From: Membranipora membranacea
Lineage: Eukaryota; Bryozoa; Gymnolaemata; Cheilostomatida; Membraniporidae
DNA: 64,000 nucleotides
Reading direction: 5' to 3'
Assembly: GCA_914767715.1 (NCBI GenBank)
Contig: OU612068.1
Location: 250,001 to 314,000, forward strand
Position 1 is the stretch's first letter. Every line of letters starts with the position of its first letter. The position numbers and the translations under genes were made by a program. The notes beneath the pieces were generated by a model, which made no database searches, was not told the DNA's origin, and saw only the letters and a program-made list of their open reading frames with translations. Below, one piece after another: positions 11,770-23,783 of the stretch.

Positions 11770-14036
11770 AGATGTAGTAACTAAGACTAATCTACAATCA
11801 TCTTATATTGCTATTATCTATGAATGTGAGTACTTTACAAAATTCTACATCAGTTACAAGTGGAGGCAACTTATCGAATGAGAAGTGATAGAAATGATTA
11901 TACTCTTAACCTATAATACAGCCTTTAGGAGAATATTAATTTTGGAGATTATTAGCGAGGCTCGCTGGCATCAGAGTAGAGAGTCGGTGCTTTCCTGGTA
12001 CATTGTTGTGATTTGTAAAGTGATTGTGTAGGTTGAGAGATAGTCTCGTTGGAACTCCCTCACAGCCCCCCTCACAGCCCCCTTAGAACCCACTAAGAGC
12101 CCCTTAATTCATGTCATGCATTGAGAAAGTACAGATTCTAAGTGGCCCAATAAAACACTAGAAGGTAGTCAGCTATTCATCAATCTCAACATCAACACAA
12201 TAAAACCAGTAGTATTATGAAGATATTTGTATTTGAAGAACCCCACTCACATTCAGGGAAGGAGGGAGGGAACCAACAAATCCTGAACCTACCGAGCGAT
12301 GTACCCAAGCTTTTCTGTATCAATAATGGGCAAACCAAGCTGAAATGCTCATTTGGCATTACTTATATATAATTGGTTCATTACCATAATCGTTATTTTT
12401 GGCTGATTCCTCTATCAGCTCATAAAGGAGCTGGTCGGCAAATCAAGTCTACCTCATTCTCATGTATATATAGATACTAAATAATAATAGTTAATAATAC
12501 ACAGCTAAACAGACTTAGAATCACAGCCCTAGGATAATAGTGTCGTGGTTTTCTAAAATTAACTTCCGATTAACTTAGTAGTACTAAATAAGGATATTAT
12601 ATCAGTGTAGCATAAACAGAGGAGTGAGTGACATTTGTCACTCTGCTGTTTCAGCTAGACTACTATGATCTCCTCATTTGGTACACATCTATACAGTCTT
12701 TGTATTAAAGAGTATGTAGCGTCACTACACTTAAATATTAATACTTATGTCAGCTCCCTGGAAACTCTGATTCGCTACTATCGTGTTATAAACATACATA
12801 TTCTTACTATAATAAAAAAAACTCAAAGTCTGATCTGTTCAGTGCTCCTTTAGTGGAACAGGTTTCTGAGAAATATAAGTACAGAAGTGGATATGAACAA
12901 AATCTAGTGGTTGAAAGACAACTGGTTAAAAATAAATTTTATTTCACATTTATTGACAAACAATCTTCATCATTAAAACGATGCATTTCCGAATGTGCCA
13001 AAGCAAGCAAAATAATAAAAAAATGATTATTTCTTAGGCATGAAATAAACAAATAGGTTTTGTCTGAATGCCTTCGAATTGTTTGAAGACATGATGTGTT
13101 GTGAAAGGCTATTTAATACAATTGAAATATAACATGTAAAAGTATTTTATACATAAATTATTTGTGATATACTTTAATGTGATTATTACAATAGCTCTAA
13201 AACATTATCTTATAAGTTTTTAGGTAAATTACAAAAACCCATCCTCTATTCCTCTACTCAGCATAGCACTGGTATCCATCAGTCGGGTTTTTCTAGACCT
13301 GAGACTTGTTGAAATTATTCAATACTTCTGCTGCAGAGAAAGCTTATTCCTCAACAGTTTCTACAGCGTGTGTTTTATTAGTCCCTAGATTTAGGTCATC
13401 TCCAATTGTTCTCTAAATTTGACTGATGACCTTGAAACACAAGTACCATTATTGATACTGATAAATCACTTCTGCCTTGCTGGCTCAAGTGTTTTATTGA
13501 AGCTCTTAATATGCTCATAATCAGTATATTGTCACAACCCACACAATAATCGTGTACCCAAAATGCACCGATCCTAAGCAGTTCAACCTTTATTTATATG
13601 TCAAGTAAGAGAAGTTGAATGGAGACATTAGATTATCTATTAATAATATGTCATCTCTGACCAGTCAAAACTCAGCAGACACTAAGAGACACTTACTCTG
13701 AACCCCCCCCCCCCCTAGACTCTTGCCCCCCCTTCCGCCCAAAAGCCCCCAGGCAGGGGGGGGGGCACTGCAAGCAAAGACCACTACTTCTGAGTTCACA
13801 GAATTGTTTACTGTAGTACTCTGCTGTTTTATGTTATGGTTTTTCCCACAACCTCTCGCCTAAGCTGCTCTAATATTTAGATATTCAGTTTTATTGTCCC
13901 TGTTCACCTGGTTTTATAACTTTACTCAGGTACCCTTATAACATGGTGTGTTGTGTTTTCCTTCAGAGAATCCACTACAAAGTGAGAGGCGTATCTATGA
14001 GTAGCTGGTTCGGTTTGAGGTCTTGTAGATAAGCCT
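11770..14036. other. Intergenic AT-rich region
   Basis: No supported gene. Contains homopolymer C/G tracts around 13706-13770 (GAACCCCCC..., GGCAGGGGGGGGGG) that could fold on each other. The last part (13960-14036) is the upstream region of gene A; a pyrimidine-rich TGTGTTTTCCTTCAG at about 13950-13966 looks like a splice acceptor and could precede a 5' exon of that gene. Confidence 0.35.
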
Positions 14037-17000
14037 ATGAGGGGGAGGATCTTAGCGTGGCATGGGGGGGGGGGGGGCTCATGGGTCTAGTCAGTCACAG
14101 TTTGGCGGCTTACGCTACAAACACAAATAATCTCTACACCAGCCTGGCTACATGTCACAGAGGTGTATCTAGTGATATAGACTGTGTCGAGTCAGTACGT
14201 GAGGGACTAGAGAAGATATCTGATTATATACAAAATGTGAGTACACTTCATCGAAAAATATAATAAACATGTTAGTGATATAACTGGAGTCGTCTGAAAG
14301 TATCGCTGCAGTGCTATCAACTGGGAGCATAGGGAAATAATTCTAGGGTAGGCTCTTCTCGATCTTCATGCTTCCTTTATTTCATATGCGCGTAACGATT
14401 AATAAGTTATGTACCACTATGATAATGAAATAATAGACAGTTTTCTGAGCTCGGATTTAGGCCTTAATTTGGAGTTGTCCTCTCTGCAGTTTGGTACTTT
14501 TAACCCACGCCGCATGGAAAAACGTGCTGAAAAGAGGGTTATCTTGAAAACCGCTTATAATAGGATGAAAATTATTTTTGATTCAGAATCTGCAACATTG
14601 AAAACCCACATGGACATAGTATGGGAAATAATTTTAGTATTTGGATAGTCAATTATAGCGTTTACCGCCTGTTTTGCGGACAATTTGACAGAATATTTCA
14701 TGAGTTTCGTCACTAGAATTAAGATTTATCAACATTCAAGCCTCCAATGATATGGAAACCCTGTCTCCCAGGGTTTTCAATAGTGCTGACTCTGAATCAA
14801 AAATCATTTTTATCCTAACATTAGCGGTTTTCAATATAACCCTCTTTCAGCAGGTTTCTCCTATGCGGCGTGGGTTAAAAGTACCAAACTGGAGAGGGGA
14901 CAAATCCGAATTGAGGCGTAAATAAGAGCTCAGAAAACTGTCTATTACCTCCACATGACACAAGAGAGAACAAATTATCACTATCAAAATCTTATTTATA
15001 GAGCAAAATTATTTAGAGGTCCGTTTTCTTATATTATTATTCTGGTATAAATTTTATTAAATATTGTGACTTGCTGAGAAATAATAATTTATCAATCTCT
15101 TTTGAAATGTATTAGCAGACCTACCTGAATAGTAGAGACAGTCTCGCTCTCATTGTATGGGTTTGTAATTTTAGGTTCGAGACTTAAGGACAAACATGAT
15201 CAGAGTACGCAATGGTATGGATCACTTTAATAGGGTGCTCATGTTAGCTAAGTATGTACCTTACATCGGTACAGCTGTCAACATAGTCTCTAATACTCTC
15301 AAAGCTGTACGACCCACATTCAACAGAGCCTGTGATAGAGTTACGAGTATAGATCGTAAAATCTATCAGTACAAGGCTAAGTGTGATAGAGGTGTAGATC
15401 AATGTGATAAAGGTAAGCATCAGGCCTCCGGTCTCGTGGTCAGGGCTTACAGTCTCTGTATAATGAAATATTATACTTACCTCCATTTGCAGCATGCATT
15501 TATATTCATATCCACTTATACACTTGTATCCGTTTGCAGCATTTATTAATATCCTTTGGTATTGGAATGAGTTTTTAGTTTTTACTAGAGTCTTCTGCAG
15601 TCCTATGACTACCCTGATGACTATATGGTATTATGGTTATTATATTAGGTGTTTGCTCCCTAAGCTCTCATAGTTATGTTATGAGCTGTCTCCTCCCTAA
15701 GCTGTTATAGATTATTAACACAATGTCTTTTCTGCTAACAGTGATCCCTTATATGGAGACACTGCAAACTAAATGTGCTCAAGGACGAACAGGAGTCGGA
15801 GCAGCGAGGTCATGTGTTAATAGTATGGTATCTGGTAGCCTCAGCACCAATCTGAAAGGCAATCTTGAGAAGCTGGGTGGTGCTCTAAACTCTCCCTTCA
15901 GTGAGGCTAATAGAGGTAATGTTTACTACTTTGCCCATGGTGTAGGATTGACAAAATCAAGTGTGGTTTAATTATTATGCTGTTCTCTTGTATGTTTATA
16001 ATGTCCGTATGATGTCTGCGATCAACATTTTGTGTTGATCTCCATTCCAAATTAGACCATCTTGGTTGGTGTATATGAACAGTGACCCAGTTGTGTATTT
16101 CCATTAGATTATATTCATGTATAATAACAACAATTTCTGAACGACTCGACATCGCAGGATAATGTGACTGTTTCAGCTCTGGGCGTGGCTGGATCTGGAT
16201 GTGGGGCAATCAAAAGGGTGACTGATATCCCTCTGAGATGGCCGGATATCAGCGGTATAATCAGAGGAATGAATGATGTTAGTAAAGCTCTCGATCCAAT
16301 CCTTGACTTCTTCGGGGAGTTGCAGAGAGCTCTGAACACTGATCTCTGTATCCCCGATCCGTTTGAGGCTCTCGCTGAGTGGGAGGTTCTCGAGTAAGTA
16401 ACAAGTTTAACTTTCGATAAAATCATGGCTGGATTAATGATATAAGCTGATGATGATGTTGATATTAACTTTATCATCAAGTTAAAAGAGAAATAAAAAA
16501 TTAAAAACTAGAATATCTGATTCACACACCAACAGTAATCATATTCCCTTACCTGATCACCACAGCTGACCCAACCACTACATTTTATCTTGCCTGGCGA
16601 TCATATAGGCCTAATCATGGCGGTTTTTACATATTCAATTTCAAAATTCTCCGCAGCTTCGAAAATTACCTGTTAGCAGAATGTCTGGCTAATTTTATCA
16701 TTTTAAAGCACAAACACAAGCGTTTGTCTCTTGAAGGTCTAGGCAGTTATGATATGTTGATAGGAGATGCGGACTCCTGATGGAATGTCCTTTATCATAT
16801 ATGGTGTCAATGTTGTTTTTATTCCGTCCGTAGAGAGGCAGCTGAGGCTCTGAATCCCTCTAACTGGGGATGGGGGCGTAGAAGGAGAGCCTTACCTCTC
16901 TCAAGGTTTAGGGCCACATCAGGTAAGACTATAGCAGAAAAGAGGGCTGTGATTACAGTAAGCAGAGCTCAGGCTAACAATCTACTATCTCTAAATAAGA

Positions 17001-19498
17001 GAGGGTCATTCTGTCTCAGGTTAGTGTCCATTCTTATATCAGACTTGTGTATCAGTGCTTCAGCTCTCTTTGCTGATTAGGTGCTTGTGCTCACTCAAGG
17101 TGTTAACTGTACTATATAAAGTTTGGTTATGGAGTTAGACCAGTGGAATCCCTCAACACCTCATTAAGCGGCTATTGGCTCCTCAATCCATATCACTAAA
17201 ATTTGTAAAGCCAAGTTACACCCGCAACCATATCTAACATTGCTCAGTTTTGTTGTTCTGTTATATTCAATGCTTGCTGACCTGATGATGGATGTATTTA
17301 CAGCGCTCAGGACATACTTGATGGTGTGGATGCTATCTTAGGTCCGCTGGTAGATCTAGTCAATGGTCTTATAAACGAGTTACTCAGTGCTCTGCCATCT
17401 TTTAGTCTGCCAGGTAAGAAACTCTATTCAAAATACAGGACAATTAGATTGGATTAGATTAGATCGGATGAGACTGTTTGCTTTAACTGTTCAGTCTAAA
17501 GTAATCAAAGACAAGTCTTTAGCATAAATGATTATTTTGTGCTCTTTTGAATTGTCTGCTCCTTCCTTTTGTAGGTAAAGCGTAGGTTTAATTATGACAC
17601 AGCAACATTACTCATATCAATCCAAACCAACCCCAACCATACATGTGCCGCTCATCAATGCTTTGGAAACAAAGACGTGAAGCCCCACCTTATTTTTTCT
17701 AAAAAAAAATCTCCTTGTTTTCTTTTACACTTGATTAAAACTCACATTTGTCTGTAGTGATACCCTGTGAGAGACACAATTGTGGTAGGATGCACTTCCT
17801 GACACCAACCGGCTCACCTATTCAGCTACGACCACGTCATCTCAGTTAGTTTAACCAAGAATAATTATGGATGATTTAGCGTGAGAAAGCTAACTTTGCA
17901 ATCAAATTTTGAATTTTCAGGTATACCACTGTGTTCTTTCTCTTCTTGTAGGATTCCCCAACTTTGGAGGTCTCTTCAATATGAATATAAGCTTTAATCT
18001 ACCGGAGATCAGATTTGGAATTGATGTCGGCCGCTTACCAAATTTCAAGTGGGTCAACTGGAATTGTGCGACAGAAGTGGGCAGAGTGTGTAGAGCAGTG
18101 AGCGGAGGTGTGTCTGCTAACTGTGCCGCTTCTCTCAATAGCTTCTCTCCTAGGAGGAGAAGTCTATTAGATATACCCACAGGTATACCCTCAGATATAC
18201 CCTCAGACCAGAGGTGAGGCCTGTTACCACTACTGCTGACTGTACTAGATAAAGTCTGTGGATTATCTTGTCTTATCTTCATGTCACATAAGCAGCTCTA
18301 ACAATATCAATGATAACGATATACTATTCACAGACAACTCCAAATATAATACTTCCCTGATATTATCTAATACTAATCTAGTACTATTTAATACCTTTTC
18401 TCACCTACAGCCGACTCTTGGAGCTCATAGAACTGCTAAAGAGAAATCAACTAGAGAACAAGGCTGACGAGACGCTACCTCCATTAATAGATGAAGAGCC
18501 AATTGATGAAGAGCCAATCAATGAAGAGCCAATTGATGAAGAGCCAATCGATGAAGAGCTAATTGATGAAGAAACAATGAGTGAACCAGGTGAAATTACT
18601 TCCTCAATCTAGTGGCTCTAAAGTGGGTGATTGAGGCTTCCTATATTTTATACCTGAGCTCTCTATTGACTGCCTGACTGACTGTCAAAGTCTGCTTAGA
18701 GAGAAGACTGAATATTTGCTGTTTCACCTGCTCAGGAGTCTTATAAAGCCTCAAACTATTGAACTTACAAGTGATCCAGACGTGACCAAATTTATTAATG
18801 TTATACAGACATTAACCGCAAGCAAACATATCTCATATATCATATAGTGATGTACATTATCGACAGCAGTTATTATATAGTCTCTTTTTTAATTTCCAGA
18901 CCATGTGGTGATCAATGTAGAGATTCAGCCAGGAGCAGACATGATAAGACATGATGATAAGAAGGTGTCTCCTGAGGAGGCTGAGGTTATGATGGAGCAT
19001 ATGAGTGAAGTACAGAGAGAACGTCTCAGGGAGAGACTTAATTGTGGATCTGAGAGATGTAACAATAAACAGGAGAGCCGCACCGCTCCCCCGCCAGTGT
19101 GAGTATCTGTACCTGCCATTGGTCTAATAACTATCTATACTCTGACGGAGGTGTTTGTCTCCTAGTCCATTATTAGCGATCTATGACTTACTAAGGAAAT
19201 ATCCTAACGGCAGCCGAGTCTATCAATGATACGATTCTCTTTAACCGTTACAAATTTCAGTTAAGAGATTTGCGGAGAGGATATGGCTGAACAAAACCTT
19301 AAATCCACTGGCAAAAGTTTCATCATTTAATCAGGTGTCGTTTCCCTGAAGCTGAAGATTTTATTATATTCTGTTCACAGTGCAGACTCAGAAAACAAGA
19401 GAGAGATGTTTGTTAATGCGCTTGATGCTCTGGAGGAAGCAATGAAGGACAAAGAAGTCTCCCTGAAGCTGCCTTCTCATCAGCGAGGCTGGAGATGA
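14037..19498 (+). CDS. Secreted-protein family member, gene A (unrecognised family; 11-exon paralogue of the gene at 51160-55968)
   Basis: Exons: up to 14236, then 15175-15412, 15742-15915, 16177-16393, 16834-17019, 17304-17413, 17952-18213, 18411-18589, 18900-19098, 19381-19498; about 620 residues. All junction phases match gene B. No known domain is recognised. Conserved blocks in order: SSDIDCVESVREGL; AKYVPYIGTAVNIV; RSCVNSMVSG and LGGALNSPF; GSGCGAI; LDPILDFF; CIPDPFEALAEWE; NWGWGRRRR; AQDILDGVD; FNLPEIRFGID; WVNWNCAT. Paired cysteines and the signal peptide of gene B suggest an extracellular protein; RRRR after NWGWG looks like a furin site. Exon 8 adds an acidic EEPID repeat. The start is unclear: a 14-G run (14064-14077) puts the candidate ATG at 14037 out of frame with the rest, so the N-terminus may be damaged, mis-assembled or on another exon. 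Confidence 0.7.
14064..14077. repeat. 14-base poly-G tract in the signal-peptide region of gene A
   Basis: A run of 14 G lies where gene B encodes the hydrophobic core of its signal peptide. Its length decides whether the ATG at 14037 is in frame. Homopolymer runs of this length are prone to sequencing and replication slippage. Confidence 0.8.
14432..14947. mobile_element. Foldback element with about 190-bp inverted arms in an intron of gene A
   Basis: AATAGACAGTTTTCTGAGCTC at 14432 returns as its reverse complement ending at 14947. The similarity continues inward: CTTTTAACCCACGCCGCATG against GCGGCGTGGGTTAAAAGTAC, and TTGATTCAGAATC against GACTCTGAATCAAAA. Arms are about 190 bp with scattered mismatches, and the unpaired centre is about 130 bp. 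The open frame at 14409-14648 is a by-product of one arm. A non-autonomous foldback transposon inserted in the 14237-15174 intron is the simplest reading. Confidence 0.75.
18486..18575 (+). repeat. In-frame 18-bp repeat coding for an acidic EEPID tract
   Basis: GATGAAGAGCCAATT-type 18-bp units repeat five times in gene A, encoding (I/N)DEEPI-type hexapeptides. Gene B has no counterpart in its equivalent exon (52005-52120), so the tract is a recent expansion in gene A. Confidence 0.8.
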
Positions 19499-20510
19499 GT
19501 GAGATAGCGTAAAGTCATTATCATACTTTGCATGCTTAGCCTTCTATCTAATAATACTAAATACACACTGTGATTATAGTTCTTCTTACCTCTAACTCAA
19601 CTGTTAGTTTATTATAAGAGAAATATGTGAACCAGTCTAGTCATCTTTTGCACAATAGCTGTTTAAATATTAATATGAATAAATACATTTTTATAAATAT
19701 AAACATTTATAAAATATATATATATTTATATTAATATACGCATCAAGCTTTGATACTTGCCACATCTCTGTCATTATTCTAGTTTTATTTTCAGTTAGTG
19801 ACTGTTTAGTTTTAGCTATGAATAAATAATCGTAATCATAAAGAGAACGACGGTCGACGAGTCTTATATATATATATATATTTTATATATATATATATAC
19901 TATATATATATATACATACTATATATATCTTATATATGATATAAGTGGAGAGGAAACGAGTCTAGTAAGATAATACACACAATGAAAAACCAAAATTTGG
20001 TCATCACAACTTTTTAGGGAGCTTTTCGTGTCTTATGTGAGGGAAGGGTGGTGGTATGAGATCATACAAGAGATTGTGTCAGTGTTGTTGTGATTATGAG
20101 CATTGTCTGAGTTTGAGATATGAGTGATTTGTGAGAGTTGTCGGTTGTCGGTTGTAGTTGATCTGATGGTTTGTGGGTAGTGTGGTATCGAGCAAATAAA
20201 CAGTGGTTATCCCCCTTGACATTAAACAAAGTATACTAACTGGCTCAGACATTTATCTTAGTACTCACTCTTGTTTTGTATTTGTATTGTCTATTATTTC
20301 TTACCTTGTCAATATGTATATATATTCTGTTTTATTCCAGTAATGCTTAGAGTGACAATCAACACTTGTCATTGTGTAACAAACCTTTAGATTAGCGTTA
20401 ATACAATTTTATGGAAAAGTGAGGTTTTGATTTGCCAGTTTTGCGGTTAAGCAAATAAAAACAATCAAAATAAATATTCAGAATACTTATTTCTGTGTAA
20501 TGTTTATTTA
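19499..20510. other. Intergenic, with (TA)n tracts
   Basis: Downstream of gene A; AATAAA occurs near 19677. Long TA runs at about 19866-19935 can fold on themselves. No supported coding frame. Confidence 0.5.
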
Positions 20511-20658
20511 ATATCGATCTAAGGAGGATTTCTGGAATATCAGAGTTTGTTGATAGTTTTGCATCGAGGCTAAAAACGGATGTAATCTCGGAAACTAAAT
20601 ATCGATCTAAGGAGGATTTCTGGAATATCAGAGTTTGTTGATAGTTTTTGCATCGAGG
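20511..20658. repeat. Direct duplication, 59-60-bp units, period 88
   Basis: ATATCGATCTAAGGAGGATT... (20511-20569) recurs almost exactly at 20599-20658, differing by one T. A 29-base spacer separates them. No coding sequence is supported here. Confidence 0.85.
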
Positions 20659-21056
20659 ATGTACCAAAGTCAATACCCAATCGAGTTATATGTTCATATA
20701 ATCTCAAACAAGTAGTTATATTAATATTTGTGCACTATAAGTTTTTATAGTTGCTCGTAAATATTTTAGAACTAAAACAATTACAAGACAGTAATAAACA
20801 CCTGCTATAAGTTTCTATAGCCAGGTAAAGCAAGTCATACACAAAATAGGAAGGATATAACAGTAGGGAGGAGCCATGTAAAGCCTCAAGATCAGAGCAG
20901 AAAGCTACGCATGTGATCATTTGCTCTATCAAAGCTCCTCAGCTATTAATCTGTGTCAGCCAAATATGAATTTTAATGTCTGCCATTTTTATGGCTGTCT
21001 ATGTCATTTCAAAAGTGAAATGTTTTTCAAATAGAGCCACAATTTATTACACAGGC

Positions 21057-21270
21057 GCAAGTATGGGTGAGTGGGTGAGTGGGAACCACAATGTATTACA
21101 CAGACGCAGGTATGGGTGAGTATGGGTGAGTATGGGTGAGTGTGGGTGAGTGTGGGTGAGTATGGGTGAGTATGGGTGAGTGTGGGTGAGTATGGGTGAG
21201 TGGGTGAGTGTGGGTGAGTGTGGGTGAGTATGGGTGAGTATGGGTGAGTGTGGGTGAGTGCAGGTGGGTG
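21057..21270. repeat. (TGGGTGAGTA/TG)n minisatellite
   Basis: About 20 units of TGGGTGAG with TA or TG linkers, G-rich on the plus strand. The minus-strand open frame over it (SPTLTHTHP repeats) is a product of the repeat, not a gene. Confidence 0.9.
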
Positions 21271-21879
21271 GGAACCAGTTTAATTAGAAGATTAATCCAC
21301 ATTAAGATAAATCTGATTAATTCAAAGATTGATTTTAATCTTTAAATAAAGAAAAAGAATTTTAAATTTTGTTTTGTTATTTTTAGAATTTTATTGGCTG
21401 TTGAGGCTAATGAGCACATGTAATATTGAGATGAAAAATATAGGGCTATGCTGATTGCAAGGAAAAGGTTTAAAAGTCAGGTTTTATAAAAAACAAACTA
21501 AAGGTGTAGCTATGAAATAATGGCTCAATCACTCAACGAAAGTTTCATATTTTGAGAGGAAAGCTCATCATTAGTCCAAAACTATAAAAAATATATTGTT
21601 GTGGCTTGATTTCTTTTTCAGTGAGTGGTCCTGTAATCAATCAGATAGGAAGAAAAAAGGTAAGAGTAATCGCAGATTAACTGAACATGTTGAGATTAAG
21701 ATTAAGATCAATTTTCATTAATCTTGCGCAGCCCTAAATGAGTTACATCCAAAAACACTATAATGATGATCACTCACTCAGTGGATGACCGACCGAGACA
21801 GTTGCTAAATCTGAGAAGTCGTCCACCACCTTTTTGTGGAAAGGACAACTTTCAATTTAATCTAATTTTACCAGTAAGA

Positions 21880-21925
21880 TCAGGGAGGGTGGGATCCACC
21901 CTCCCTGGTAAGAACCACCAGGGAG
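21880..21925. repeat. Short hairpin in intergenic DNA
   Basis: CAGGGAGGGTGGGATCCACCCTCCCTG is a perfect palindrome (about 21883-21909) in non-coding sequence. Confidence 0.55.
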
Positions 21926-21999
21926 TTTGTCCACAGTCAGCAAGTCTCTACGGTGCATAGGAAACTTGGTACTTCTTGATATTACTAAATGGTATAATC

Positions 22000-23397
22000 A
22001 AAAGTTAAAGTTTCATTCAGTACCGTGGAGGGAATGTCTTTGGATGGATATAGATTGGATATTTTTACTAGTAAATCGGGCAATCTCACAGAATATATAA
22101 TATATGTTTATTTTAGTACTCTTTACGACAGTTCGCAAACAATAAACCAACATTGACATGATTATAACAGTGATAGTGTGATAATTAGAATTCAACTTCA
22201 ATATAAGTATTTTTTATAAGGTTTCCAAAATTTACCAAGTCACAGAAAAGAACTGTTTAAAAAAATCGTACATTTGATATTAATTTATGATGTTTGTTGC
22301 TGGTAAAAGCGCCAGACCCAACAGTAGATGGCAGAGGTGTGCAGCGCCCATAAAAAACCGGACCTTTCCTGTCCATTTATGGATTCTGTCTGGCACGGTG
22401 GCAACATAAGAAAATTTAACATGCCAGTTCCTGTCTATTTTTTGTGATCCATCAGGCTTTCCATCCACTGCACCGAAAAAACATGGACATCGATAGACGG
22501 ACGGGAATCCCATCCGCCGCACCCCTCATTTAGGTACACACTTGTCAGGTCTTAGAGCAGAAAGATTGTAAACTTTATTTTGTCAATGGTCAATGGTCAA
22601 TTCTTGCAAATTAAATTTCTTACGAATATTAGCCTGCCACACATGATTGTCATTTCCCAAATTCGTACTAATGATTTATGGGTGTAATCCTACTGTAATC
22701 CTCTGCAGCCAATCTAAACCATGGCCTATAGTGATAAATAAAAAATTAAACCAAGGAGATGCTGTTTCTTCTTGTTTATTATACCAACCAGTCCAGCTTC
22801 TGGGTATGCTTAGGCTCAACTATCTCCTCATATTTATTCAATTTGATACCCCATTAGTCATTGTATCCCTTCTCCCTCATGCTCCAGGTCCAAATCAACG
22901 AGAAGCCCCACATATTGATCAACCATTCCATCTTTTTAACCAAATTTGTTTACATAGATATGGCCTTGACTTATCAATCAAAACGAGACAGGAAATCAAT
23001 CAAATCTGACAGCCAATCAGATAACATTTCGTGAAAATTTACACGATTCGGATTCGTGCATCGTGAACATCAAACGTTTCACGAATTCGTGGAAATCCCT
23101 ATTCGTACGAAATTATTCGTGAATAATTTATACGAATCGTGAGAAAACAGCCTCGTGTGGCCTTAGCTTAAGTCGGAGTCCCTGAGTCTGAGGCCCATTA
23201 GCCGAAATCTGATTTTATACACTGCGATTAGATATCCAACAAGAGACGAAAAATAAAGTGTTTGTTAGCGTTTATATTATTTATATATTGTATTTTATAT
23301 ATTGTAAAAGTAGAGAGATTGACCTGAAACCCCGGCGGATCACTGAATACAACAGAACTGGATGGAGAGCTGTAATAATAAATAAGCTATCAGCTGT
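22000..23397. other. Intergenic; no supported gene
   Basis: An 80-codon minus-strand frame at 22280-22522 and a 120-codon plus-strand frame at 22647-23009 exist, but neither shows a recognisable domain or flanking splice signals. The GC-richer 22310-22520 stretch may be an old repeat. Confidence 0.3.
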
Positions 23398-23401
23398 TTA
23401 A

Positions 23402-23779
23402 AGGGCAACCAAGGTTTCAAACATGTTCTCATTGATCGATAGCAGATTGCACCTTCTGCATATAGGGAAATAGGGAAAAAGACCAAATCTAATTCGGATG
23501 ATTATTCAGCCAGAGTTATTGGGAAACATTTCATCCATCAGGTACTCAAACTCAGCTAAAATAGAATACCACAGAGCAGTTTCCTATTCTGTTATTATTT
23601 AGCCTGTACTCTATCATTATAACAGCAATGTCTTGAAACCTCCCCTAAATTGAAGTGTTTCCCAGCTTAGAGTCAGCAACTACTTTGAGTTTTGCGTCGC
23701 GTAATGCACAAAGCTGATGCTGCCTATAGCACATAATTTACTACCCATTAATGCATCGCTGCAAAACCTTGGTTGCCCT
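23402..23779. mobile_element. piggyBac-type MITE, copy 1 (TTAA target site)
   Basis: Starts AGGGCAACCAAGGTTTCAAA and ends with the reverse complement AACCTTGGTTGCCCT. TTAA lies directly outside both ends (23398-23401 and 23780-23783). TTAA duplications are the signature of piggyBac insertions. The 378-bp interior has no transposase. The copy at 27829-28205 is closely similar along its whole length and in the same orientation. Confidence 0.85.
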
Positions 23780-23783
23780 TTAA

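Noticed and set aside
14409-14648. 79-codon frame in an intron of gene A
   Set aside because: Lies in one arm of the foldback element.
21096-21302. Minus-strand THTHPYSPTL repeat protein
   Set aside because: Product of the TGGGTGAG minisatellite.
22280-22522. 80-codon minus-strand frame (GFPSVYRCPCFFGAVDGKPD)
   Set aside because: No domain, no splice signals; GC-richer composition fits an old repeat better.
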